NCBI GenBank assembly: GCA_036946625.1
Contig: JAQIIU010000003.1
Location: 62,001 to 126,000 of the forward strand
From: Methylorubrum populi
GTDB taxonomy: Bacteria > Pseudomonadota > Alphaproteobacteria > Rhizobiales > Beijerinckiaceae
Length of the DNA stretch: 64,000 bases
Direction of reading: 5' to 3'
The position numbers and the translations under genes were made by a program. Below the pieces are notes generated by a model. It saw only the letters and a program-made list of their open reading frames with translations. It was not told the origin of the DNA and ran no database searches. Of this stretch, positions 17,498 to 24,746 are shown in pieces. Numbering within the stretch: the first letter of the stretch is position 1; every line of letters starts with the position of its first letter.

Positions 17498-17716
17498 TCA
17501 GGCGCGCTGGAGCGCCGCCGGGAAGGCGAAGGCCATGAACGGCGGCTCGCCGGCCTTCTCGGCGCGCGCCGGTTCGGAACGGGTGCGCAGTCCCGACAGG
17601 GCGGCACGGGTCAGGCCGATGTCGGCCAGCGCCTCGTCGCTCAGGCTCATGAGAGCCTCTTCGTCCGCCCGGGCGCGGAGATGGACGCGAACACTTTCGA
17701 AAACCTTGCCGAACAT
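17498..17716 (-). CDS. DUF1127-family small protein
   Basis: 72-aa protein with the DUF1127 (YjiS-like) signature LMSLSDEALADIGLTRAALS near residues 24-43, preceded by a basic helix (VFESVRVHLRARADEE). In alphaproteobacteria such proteins are small, often stress- or phosphate-regulated and sometimes RNA-associated; the function here is unknown. The ATG before FGKVF is chosen because homology starts there. Longer in-frame extensions read through intergenic repeat DNA. It is convergent with the tRNA-editing gene. Confidence 0.75.
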   Translation of the reverse strand: MFGKVFESVRVHLRARADEEALMSLSDEALADIGLTRAALSGLRTRSEPARAEKAGEPPFMAFAFPAALQRA

Positions 17717-17906
17717 GGGAGGAACCTCGATCGCGCCGTCGCTGATCAAGACGAGGACGGCCCGCGTCGGAACTCGTATGAAGCTTCCCCAGTCCTCGGA
17801 GGAGCGCAGATGCTTGGGATCAGCCCTGCTCGATGCGCATGAACTGAGCAAAAAAGGCCCGCAATTCAGCGATGTGCCCACCCATTTTGCATGGAACCGC
17901 CCGGCT

Positions 17907-18128
17907 GAGAGCCTGTTTGATCGGCCAACGTGTCTTCGTCAGGCCACGGCAAGGCGAGAGGAAGGTCCTACTCCCATCCTGAACCCTCATCCTGAGGTGC
18001 CGGAGCGCAGCGGAGGCCTCGAAGGGGGCTCCAGGAATCGCGCGGGATCTGGAGCCCCCTTCGAGGCCGCTCACGCGGCACCTCAGGATGAGGGTCGAGA
18101 TGGGATCACTGCAGTCAAACAGGCTCTG
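17907..18128. repeat. About 220-bp palindromic repeat with terminal inverted repeats, family B, copy 1
   Basis: Bounded by GAGCCTGTTTGA and TCAAACAGGCTC. The core is a long inverted repeat with arms CCCTCATCCTGAGGTGCCGG / GGCACCTCAGGATGAGGG and GGCCTCGAAGG / CCTTCGAGGCC. Related copies are at 32421-32674 (opposite orientation), 42961-43131 and 55885-56145. Confidence 0.9.
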
Positions 18129-18210
18129 AGCGGTCGTGCCGGCCGTGAGCCTGTTCAACCGCTGCGCCTTCGGGCCATGGCCGGTGAAGGAAAGAGCTTC
18201 GATCCCATCC

Positions 18211-18326
18211 GCCCCCTCATCCCGAGGGGCGTCGGCGAAGCGGAGGCCTCGAAGGGTGTTCCGGGAATCGCCCGGCCTCCGGAAGATCCTTCGAGGCCGC
18301 CTCGCGGCGCCTCGGGATGAGGGGGC
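18211..18326. repeat. Short palindromic repeat, family B core, copy 2
   Basis: Only the core of the family: CCCCCTCATCCCGAGGGGCG with its complement, and GGCCTCGAAGG / CCTTCGAGGCC inside, without the GAGCCTGTTTGA ends. It lies about 80 bp after copy 1. The 17717-18603 stretch therefore consists of DUF1127 5-prime sequence, two palindromic repeats and about 280 bp before gbdR in which I see no gene. Confidence 0.85.
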
Positions 18327-18603
18327 GGCTGGGACGTGCGCGGTCGAACCGGCTCCGATCGGTCGCCTCGCGGGCTGGAAGCCCGGCCGCCCACGCGGCC
18401 GTTCGAACAAGAATTATTCTATTGCCTTCGCCCGATGATCGGAGATTAAGTTCCGGTGCGGGCCTCGCCTCGAAGAAGGTGCCGCGGGCGGTCACCGAGG
18501 CCGGTTGCGGTCGGGCCGATCCCGAATCGGCTCCGGTGCGGGGACGGCGCGGCACGTGAATTGCCCACCGAGGCGCGGCACGCGCCGACAAACGGTGATC
18601 GGG

Positions 18604-19632
18604 ATGGACATATCAGTCACGGTCGCGAAGACACGCCCGGTCGATCGGGTCACGGCGAGCGAACCGGTTTCCGGAAAGGCCATCTCCGTCGGTTTCATGC
18701 TCGTCGAGCGCTTCTCGATGATCGCCTTCTCCTCGGCGATCGAGCCGCTGCGGCTCGCCAACCGCGCGGTCGGGCGCGATCTCTACCGCTACTCGCTGTG
18801 GTCGGAGGACGGCGCCAAGTGCACCGCCTCGAACGGGATCGAGGTGAAGGTCGCGGGCCGCTTCGGCGAGGCGCAGGACTTGGACATGCTGGTCGTGTGC
18901 GGCGGCCTCGACATCCAGCGCGCCGATCACCGCGCCCTCCACACCGCCCTGCGCCGGAGCGGCGCCCGCGGCGCGGCGATCGGCGCGGTGTGCACGGGCA
19001 CCTACGTGCTGGCCAAGGCCGGACTCCTCGACGGCTACCGGGCGACGATCCACTGGGAGAACCTGCCGAGCCTCGTCTCGGAGCATGACGGGCTGGAGAT
19101 CGGCTCGGACCTGTTCGAGATCGACCGCAACCGCTTCACCTGCGCGGGCGGCACCGCGGCGGCCGACATGATGCTGTCGCTGATCATGCGCGCCCACGGG
19201 CCGAGCGTGGCCTCGGAGGTCGCCGACCAGCTCATCCACCACCGCATCCGCGAATCCGGCGAGCGCCAGCGAATGGACCTGCGCATGCGCCTCGGGGTCT
19301 CGCACCCGAAGCTGTTACGGGTGGTGGGGCTGATGGAAACCTCGCTCGCCGAGCCGCTCGGCAGCCAGGACCTCGCCGACGCGGTGCATCTCTCGACGCG
19401 CCAGCTCGAACGGCTGTTCCTGAAGTATCTCGGCCGCTCGCCGGCCAAGCACTACCTGCGCCTCCGCCTGGAACACGCCCGCACCCTGATCCGGCAGACG
19501 GCGATGCCGCTGCTCTCGGTGGCGTTCGAATGCGGCTTCACCTCGGCCTCGCATTTCTCGAAGGCCTATCTCGACGGCTTCGGCCAGCCGCCGAGCGCGG
19601 AGCGGAAGCTGGCCCAGGCGGGCCGCGCCTGA
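18604..19632 (+). CDS. gbdR: GlxA/GbdR-like AraC-family transcriptional regulator
   Basis: 342-aa regulator with an N-terminal DJ-1/PfpI-like amidotransferase domain (SVGFMLVERFSMIAFSSAIE; nucleophile-elbow region IGAVCTGTYVLAKAGLL) and a C-terminal AraC/XylS double helix-turn-helix (LADAVHLSTRQLERLFLKYL, then LLSVAFECGFTSASHFSKAY). This is the architecture of GbdR, which activates betaine and dimethylglycine catabolism in Pseudomonas. It lies between the gbc/dgc operon and the proVWX importer, so control of both is the natural inference. The ATG before DISVTV is preferred; a longer in-frame extension exists upstream but has no family similarity. Confidence 0.82.
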   Translation: MDISVTVAKTRPVDRVTASEPVSGKAISVGFMLVERFSMIAFSSAIEPLRLANRAVGRDLYRYSLWSEDGAKCTASNGIEVKVAGRFGEAQDLDMLVVCGGLDIQRADHRALHTALRRSGARGAAIGAVCTGTYVLAKAGLLDGYRATIHWENLPSLVSEHDGLEIGSDLFEIDRNRFTCAGGTAAADMMLSLIMRAHGPSVASEVADQLIHHRIRESGERQRMDLRMRLGVSHPKLLRVVGLMETSLAEPLGSQDLADAVHLSTRQLERLFLKYLGRSPAKHYLRLRLEHARTLIRQTAMPLLSVAFECGFTSASHFSKAYLDGFGQPPSAERKLAQAGRA

Positions 19633-19734
19633 ACGGTTCACGTCGGCGCGCGGCGCCCCCGGCACCGCGCTGACCCGAGCGCCGACGATCAACGTCGCGA
19701 CGCCGGCCTTGCACAGTCTTGAGACGGACGATGC

Positions 19735-21066
19735 CTAGAAGTAATAGCCGATGTTCATGAGGAAGCGCGACTTCCAGCGGTTCTCGCCGCCCTGGGCGAG
19801 GCCGTCGTTGAATTCGCCGGCACCGACGTAAGGGTCGTTCCGGCCGATGGCCGCCTCGGTGTAGACGATGAGGTTCGGGTCGGCCGTCAGGGTCCAGATG
19901 CCGCCGAGCATGAAGCGCTCGCTGTCGCGGAAACTGGCCTTGTCCTTGTAGAAGGCGCTGTAGCCGACGAAGGGCACCACCGTGAACGGGCCGACCGGAT
20001 CGGGAACCTTGTAGGTCACCTCCGCCGAGACGAAATTGCCGCGCGCGGCGAGATTGTACGAGAAGTCGAAGCCGCCGACGGTGACGAGGTCGTTGCGGAA
20101 GGGGTTTCTCGGGTCGATGTCCTGGCGGACGTAGATCGCCTTGACCCCCCAGGGGCCGTAGGTGCCGAGCGCGTGCAGGCCTTCGAGCTGCTTGGTGCCG
20201 GTCTGGCGCGTGTCGAAGTTGTAGATCTCCGAGTGCCAGATCGAGGCGCCGAAGGCCAGCGAGGCGGTCTCGTTCTTGAGAACGAAGTACTCGGCCCGGC
20301 CGATGAACATGTTCTGTTCGGCGTTGTTGACCCCGTTCGTGACGTAGGGGTCGGCGCGGACGATGTTCGTCGAGTAGCGCGCGCTGTCCAGGCTCAGGCC
20401 GAAGGCGTTCGGATTGGCGCCCGGGTAGAACCCGAACTGATAATTGAAGTCCGATTCGACGTGGGAGAACTTGACGCCGAGATTGTAGACTTCCTCCAGG
20501 CCCATGGTGAAGCCGAGGGTTGCGAGGAAGCTCGTCCCGAAATACGGGGTCAGGCCGAAGGGGGACTGGTTGAAACCGAAGGTGACGCTGTCCTCGGGCG
20601 TGAACTTGTAGCCGACATAGGCCCACATCGGGAAACTCACTTCGCCCGGATAGCCGCGATAGCCGCTGCTGGGGCCGTAGATCGAGCTGCCGCCGTAGAA
20701 CCGGTACTGCGCGGCGCCGAAGATCGTGTCGGAATCGTAGGTCGCCTTGAACGCGAGGGTGTCGAAGTCGAAGTTCTCGCGCGCCTTGCGGACGCCGCCG
20801 CGGCTGGCATCGTCGAAGCGCCAGTCGTAGCGGGCGCGGATCGCGCCGCCGAAGGTGAAGGTGCCCGGCCCGGCCTTGCTCTTGGGCGGCGCCAGATCGA
20901 AATCGTAGCGGGGGTCGGCCACCGCGATCGGCTGCTCACGGTTGGCTGGGCTGGGCTCGGCATTGACCTCGACCGTGCTCTGCTCCTGCGCGGCGGCCGC
21001 TGACGGGCCCAGCATCACCCCCGCGACACAGGCCACGAGGGCCGCCCTCAAACCGTTCGCCGTCAT
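19735..21066 (-). CDS. Outer-membrane porin-like beta-barrel protein
   Basis: 443-aa protein with a signal peptide (MTANGLRAALVACVAGVMLG, then PSAAAAQ) and a terminal Phe (LMNIGYYF) typical of outer-membrane barrels. The body has alternating aromatic strands (MWAYVGYKFTPEDSVTFGFN, WGVKAIYVRQDIDPRNPF). I cannot name a precise porin family. It lies between the GbdR-like regulator and the betaine importer, so passage of betaine or choline across the outer membrane is a reasonable guess. The proX gene is upstream in the same direction, 81 bp away. Confidence 0.7.
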   Translation of the reverse strand: MTANGLRAALVACVAGVMLGPSAAAAQEQSTVEVNAEPSPANREQPIAVADPRYDFDLAPPKSKAGPGTFTFGGAIRARYDWRFDDASRGGVRKARENFDFDTLAFKATYDSDTIFGAAQYRFYGGSSIYGPSSGYRGYPGEVSFPMWAYVGYKFTPEDSVTFGFNQSPFGLTPYFGTSFLATLGFTMGLEEVYNLGVKFSHVESDFNYQFGFYPGANPNAFGLSLDSARYSTNIVRADPYVTNGVNNAEQNMFIGRAEYFVLKNETASLAFGASIWHSEIYNFDTRQTGTKQLEGLHALGTYGPWGVKAIYVRQDIDPRNPFRNDLVTVGGFDFSYNLAARGNFVSAEVTYKVPDPVGPFTVVPFVGYSAFYKDKASFRDSERFMLGGIWTLTADPNLIVYTEAAIGRNDPYVGAGEFNDGLAQGGENRWKSRFLMNIGYYF

Positions 21067-21147
21067 GTCCCCCGAACCCCTCTCATCGAATCCCCGATCT
21101 GCCTTCCGAGCCGTTTCCCGTCGCTCTTATTGTCCCGGTCGATGCCG

Positions 21148-21984
21148 TCACTTCAGCCAGCCATCGACGGTGGCGCGGTTCCGCGCGATCCACTTCGCGG
21201 CGGTCTCCTCGGGCTTGGCGCCCTTCTCCTCGTTCTCCGCCATCACGGCCTCCTCGTCCGCGATGGTGAGCTTGAAGTTCCGCAGGATGGCGTAGACCTC
21301 GGGCAGGTCGTCCTTGAGCCCTTTCCGGGCGAGCGTGTTGACGCTCTCGGCCTCACCGAAGCTCTTCTTGGGATCGGCGAGGTATTTCAGGTCGTAGCGC
21401 GCGAACATCCAATGCGGCGTCCAGGCGGTGACGACGACGTCCTTCTTCCGGCGCACCGCGTCCTTCAGCGCGCTGGTCATCGTGGCGTCGCTGCCGTCGA
21501 TGAGCTTGACCTTGAGGCCGTAGGCCTTGATCGCCGCCTCGGAGCTCTTCATCACCCCGGCGCCGGGATCGATGCCGATCACCTTGCCGTCGACCTCGGA
21601 CGCCCTGGTCGCCAGATCCTCGATCGAGTTGAGCGGCGAGGTGGCGGGCACGGCCCAGCCGATCCGGGCCCCCGTCACGTTCGGGCCGATCAGGTCGATC
21701 CGGTTCTTGAGCTTTTCGTAGTAGGCGCCCTGCGTGACGGGCAGCCAGGCCGCGACGCTCGCATCGGCGTCGCCCGTGGCCACGGATTGCCACATGGCGG
21801 CCGCCGCGAGCGGGATCGTCTTGACCCGGTAGCCCTTCTCCTCCAGCACCTGCTTGAGGATGTTGGTGGCGACCACGGCGTCGGCCCACTCCACGTAGGC
21901 GATCCGGACCTGCTGGCCCGCGGCCCCGGCCGGCGTCTGAAGCAGGGCGAGGCAGGCCACCGCCCCAAGCATCGGCACACGCAT
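21148..21984 (-). CDS. proX: Glycine betaine/proline ABC transporter substrate-binding protein
   Basis: 278-aa periplasmic OpuAC/ProX-family receptor. The signal peptide is MRVPMLGAVACLALLQTPAG. The mature protein has family landmarks: VRIAYVEWADAVVATNILKQ, DADASVAAWLPVTQGAYYEK, GIDPGAGVMKSSEAAIKAYG and VVTAWTPHWMFARYDLKYL. Trp residues in AAWLP and TAWTPHW fit the quaternary-ammonium cage of this family. It is transcribed with proV and proW, but a 176-bp gap containing a tandem direct repeat precedes it. It supplies betaine for osmoprotection or catabolism by gbc/dgc. Confidence 0.9.
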   Translation of the reverse strand: MRVPMLGAVACLALLQTPAGAAGQQVRIAYVEWADAVVATNILKQVLEEKGYRVKTIPLAAAAMWQSVATGDADASVAAWLPVTQGAYYEKLKNRIDLIGPNVTGARIGWAVPATSPLNSIEDLATRASEVDGKVIGIDPGAGVMKSSEAAIKAYGLKVKLIDGSDATMTSALKDAVRRKKDVVVTAWTPHWMFARYDLKYLADPKKSFGEAESVNTLARKGLKDDLPEVYAILRNFKLTIADEEAVMAENEEKGAKPEETAAKWIARNRATVDGWLK

Positions 21985-22047
21985 GGATCGAACCCTTCAG
22001 ACTAGTTCAAGGATGACGGCCGATTCGGGGGGCGTGATCAGACGCGA

Positions 22048-22100
22048 TCTGCCGCCACCCCCTTTGTATTATACTGCCGCCGTCCGCCTTTGTATTATAG
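22048..22100. promoter_or_regulatory. Tandem direct repeat upstream of proX
   Basis: The block GCCGCC...CCTTTGTATTATA occurs twice in direct orientation about 26 bp apart (CTTTGTATTATA at 22062-22073 and 22088-22099). It lies 80-120 bp upstream of the proX start in an A+T-rich patch. It could be a regulator site or promoter; no regulator is proven. Confidence 0.4.
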
Positions 22101-22160
22101 GTTATTTCTTCGGCCAGGAAATCGCAAGCGTAAGTTGCCGCGCCGCTCGGAGAATACCGG

Positions 22161-23012
22161 TCAGGCCGCGCCGTGAGGGCGAGCCCGGGCGGCGAGCGCC
22201 TGCGTCACGCGGTCGAGGATGACCGCCACGATCACGATGCCGATGCCCGCCTCGAAGCCGGCCCCGGCCTCCAGCCGCTGGATCGACTGCCAGACCGCGC
22301 GGCCCAATCCCCCGGCGCCGATCATCGCCGCGATGACGACCATGGAGAGCGCGAGCATCATGGTCTGGTTGACGCCGGCCATGATGGTCGGGAGCGCGAG
22401 CGGCAACTGCACCTTGAACAGCTTCTGCGTCGCCGAACCGCCGAAGGCGTCGGAGGCCTCGACGAGTTCGGACGGCACGTTGCGGATGCCGAGCGCCGTC
22501 AGGCGGATGACCGGGGGCACCGAGAACACGATCGTCGCGAAGCAGGCCGAGACGGCGCCGAGCCCGAAGAAGGGCAGCGCCGGGATCAGGTAGACGAAGC
22601 TCGGCAGCGTCTGCATCATGTCGAGCACCGGCGAGAAGGTCCGCCATGCCCGCCGGCTCAGCGCGAACCAGATCCCGACGGGCAGGCCGATCACCAGCGC
22701 CGCGCCGGTCGCGAGGATGACGAGGACCAGGGTCTCGACCGTCGCCTGCCACAGCCGCAGGTTCCACAGGAACAGCAGTCCGGCCAGGGTCAGGAGCCCG
22801 ATCCTGCGGCCCCCGACCCGGTAGGCGGCGAGCGCCGCGACCGCGATGCAGACCCACGGCGGGATCGCGACGAGGGCGGCGGTCAGCGTCTCGATCCAGT
22901 CGGAGACGGTGCGGCTGACCGCCCGGGTCAGCCAACTGCCATGTTCGGTGAGCCAGTCGAGACCGGTGTCGCTGAGCGTGTCGAGGGGAAATTTCGGGAC
23001 GTTCCACTCCAT
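22161..23012 (-). CDS. proW: Glycine betaine/proline ABC transporter permease
   Basis: 283-aa inner-membrane permease of the ProW/OpuAB type. The long N-terminal soluble tail (MEWNVPKFPLDTLSDTGLDW) and the pattern of about six hydrophobic segments are typical. Family phrases include MMQTLPSFVYLIPALPFFGL, FSVPPVIRLTALGIRNVPSE and AMIGAGGLGRAVWQSIQRL. The start is supported by homology of the tail, so it overlaps the 3-prime end of proV by 85 bp in another frame. The stop is 176 bp before the proX start. Confidence 0.9.
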   Translation of the reverse strand: MEWNVPKFPLDTLSDTGLDWLTEHGSWLTRAVSRTVSDWIETLTAALVAIPPWVCIAVAALAAYRVGGRRIGLLTLAGLLFLWNLRLWQATVETLVLVILATGAALVIGLPVGIWFALSRRAWRTFSPVLDMMQTLPSFVYLIPALPFFGLGAVSACFATIVFSVPPVIRLTALGIRNVPSELVEASDAFGGSATQKLFKVQLPLALPTIMAGVNQTMMLALSMVVIAAMIGAGGLGRAVWQSIQRLEAGAGFEAGIGIVIVAVILDRVTQALAARARPHGAA

Positions 23013-24220
23013 CGATGGGCTCCTGGCGGCTTCGAGAGGGTCGGCGCGCCCGGGCGCGCGGCCATCGCCCGCACCACATCGCGGCTGGTGAGGGAGCCGA
23101 TCAGGCGCCCGTCCCCGCCCACGACCGCCACGGACTCCTCGGCGGCGACGGTCGCGAGGATGGCGTCGAGGCGGCTGTGCGCCTCCACCACGGTCTGCCC
23201 GGGATCGAGAAGGCTGGAGAGGGTCTCGGCGGGCCGGGCGGAGGCGAGCCTGTCGGCCAAGATGCGCCCGACGAGCCGCCCGTCCTGGTCGGCGACGAGC
23301 CAAGCCGGGTCGGGCGCGTCGGCGACGGCCGCCCTCGCCTCGGCCACCGTCTGGGTCGGGGCGAGCACGAGGCCGGACCGGTCCGCGACCTGCTCCGCCC
23401 GCAGCACCGCGGCGAGGTCGATATGCTCGACGAACCGCTCGACATACGCGGTGGCAGGACGGGCCACGATCTCCTCGGGCGGACCGATCTGGACCACCTC
23501 GCCGTCCTTCATCAGGACGATGCGGCCGCCGAGCGCGATCGCCTCGTCGAGGTCGTGCGAGACGAAGACGATGGTCTTCCCGAGCTTGCGCTGGAGGTCG
23601 CGCAGCTCCGCCTGCATGTCGCGGCGGATCAGCGGATCGAGGGCGCTGAAGGCCTCGTCCATCAACAGGATGTCCGCATCCGCCGCGAGCGCCCGCGCGA
23701 GGCCGGCCCGCTGCTGCATCCCGCCCGACAACTGGCTCGGATACTTCGTCTCCCAGCCTTCGAGGCCGACGAGCCCGATCGCCCGCATCGACCGCTCGAC
23801 CCGTTCCCTGGCCGGGACCCGCCTCATCTCGAGGCCGAAGCCGACGTTGTCGAGGATGGTCCGGTTCGGCAGCAGCGCGAAGTGCTGGAACACCATGCCG
23901 AAGGTCTTCTGCCGGAAGGCGAGCAGGTCCTTGCGGCCGAGCCGGGTCACGTCCACGCCGTCCACGACGATCCGGCCGCAGGACGGCTCGACGAGCCGGT
24001 TCATGCATCGCAGAAGCGTCGACTTGCCGGAGCCCGACAGCCCCATCAGGACGAGGATCTCGCCCTCTTCGATGTCGAACGCGATGTCGCGCAAGCCGAC
24101 GACGGCGCCGCAGGCGGATGCGATCTCGCCCTTGCCCTTGCCCTGCGCGATCAGATCGAGCGCCTGGGCGGAGCCGGAGCCGAAAATCTTGCTGATCCCT
24201 TCAAGATTGATTCGGCCCAT
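22928..24220 (-). CDS. proV: Glycine betaine/proline ABC transporter ATP-binding protein with CBS domains
   Basis: 430-aa ATPase of the osmoprotectant importer. Walker A LMGLSGSGKSTLLRCMNRL is near residue 60, the signature is QLSGGMQQRAGLARALA, Walker B is ILLMDEAFSALDPL and the switch His is in FVSHDLDEA. Two CBS-like regions follow (AWLVADQDGRLVGRILADRL; VAVVGGDGRLIGSLTSRDVV), often linked to ionic-strength sensing. The last 35 residues or so, after RAMAARPGAPTLS, lie over the proW start in a different frame and look unlike the family, so the stop may have drifted downstream. It is first in the minus-strand proV-proW-proX unit. Confidence 0.9.
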   Translation of the reverse strand: MGRINLEGISKIFGSGSAQALDLIAQGKGKGEIASACGAVVGLRDIAFDIEEGEILVLMGLSGSGKSTLLRCMNRLVEPSCGRIVVDGVDVTRLGRKDLLAFRQKTFGMVFQHFALLPNRTILDNVGFGLEMRRVPARERVERSMRAIGLVGLEGWETKYPSQLSGGMQQRAGLARALAADADILLMDEAFSALDPLIRRDMQAELRDLQRKLGKTIVFVSHDLDEAIALGGRIVLMKDGEVVQIGPPEEIVARPATAYVERFVEHIDLAAVLRAEQVADRSGLVLAPTQTVAEARAAVADAPDPAWLVADQDGRLVGRILADRLASARPAETLSSLLDPGQTVVEAHSRLDAILATVAAEESVAVVGGDGRLIGSLTSRDVVRAMAARPGAPTLSKPPGAHRWSGTSRNFPSTRSATPVSTGSPNMAVG

Positions 24221-24746
24221 AGGCAGATGACCTTCTCGATGCAGCGCGACGATCGAATGCGGCAGCAGCTTTGACCGGCTTTATTGATGATGATGAAAGG
24301 CTACGGGCGGTCACGCCACCCGGCTTGTCGTATTGCGACGCTTTATTGGCGGCAGCCGACGTTTCGGTATTTTATCGCCGGGATACTGGTCTTGCGCGGG
24401 CGAATGCCACGCTTCTACACAACTGAGCCCAAAAAATCTGCTCGATATGTGCAAAACCTGGGCATGATGCTGTGATTGCACGCAATACGCCCCCGAACCT
24501 CCTTCTCGCCGCTCCGAGATTGCAGGGGGAAGGACCGCGCGGGGCGCCCGGACGCGAAGTGTATTCCGCTTCAGGAGCCTTCAATCCCATCCCCACCCTC
24601 ATCCTGAGGCGCCGCAGGGCACCCGCGTCCGACCCCTTTGTGCGGATCGAGCGGGGGAGAGCCGGGACCGCGCGGAATCGGCTTGCCCTCGCGGCCGTGG
24701 GCGTCGCAAGCGCCGGGCGGGAGACCGCTGACGTCCCCCGCGGGGC
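24221..24746. promoter_or_regulatory. Intergenic region upstream of proV, 3-prime of the glycosyltransferase
   Basis: 526 bp between two minus-strand genes. About 24250-24470 is lower in G+C than its surroundings and presumably carries the proV promoter. Around 24584-24620 is a fragment of the family B repeat (CCACCCTCATCCTGAGGCGC). I see no ORF with convincing features. Confidence 0.4.

Noticed and set aside
17907..18326. CRISPR array
   Set aside because: Repeats here are a few large palindromes without regular spacers; no cas genes are present.
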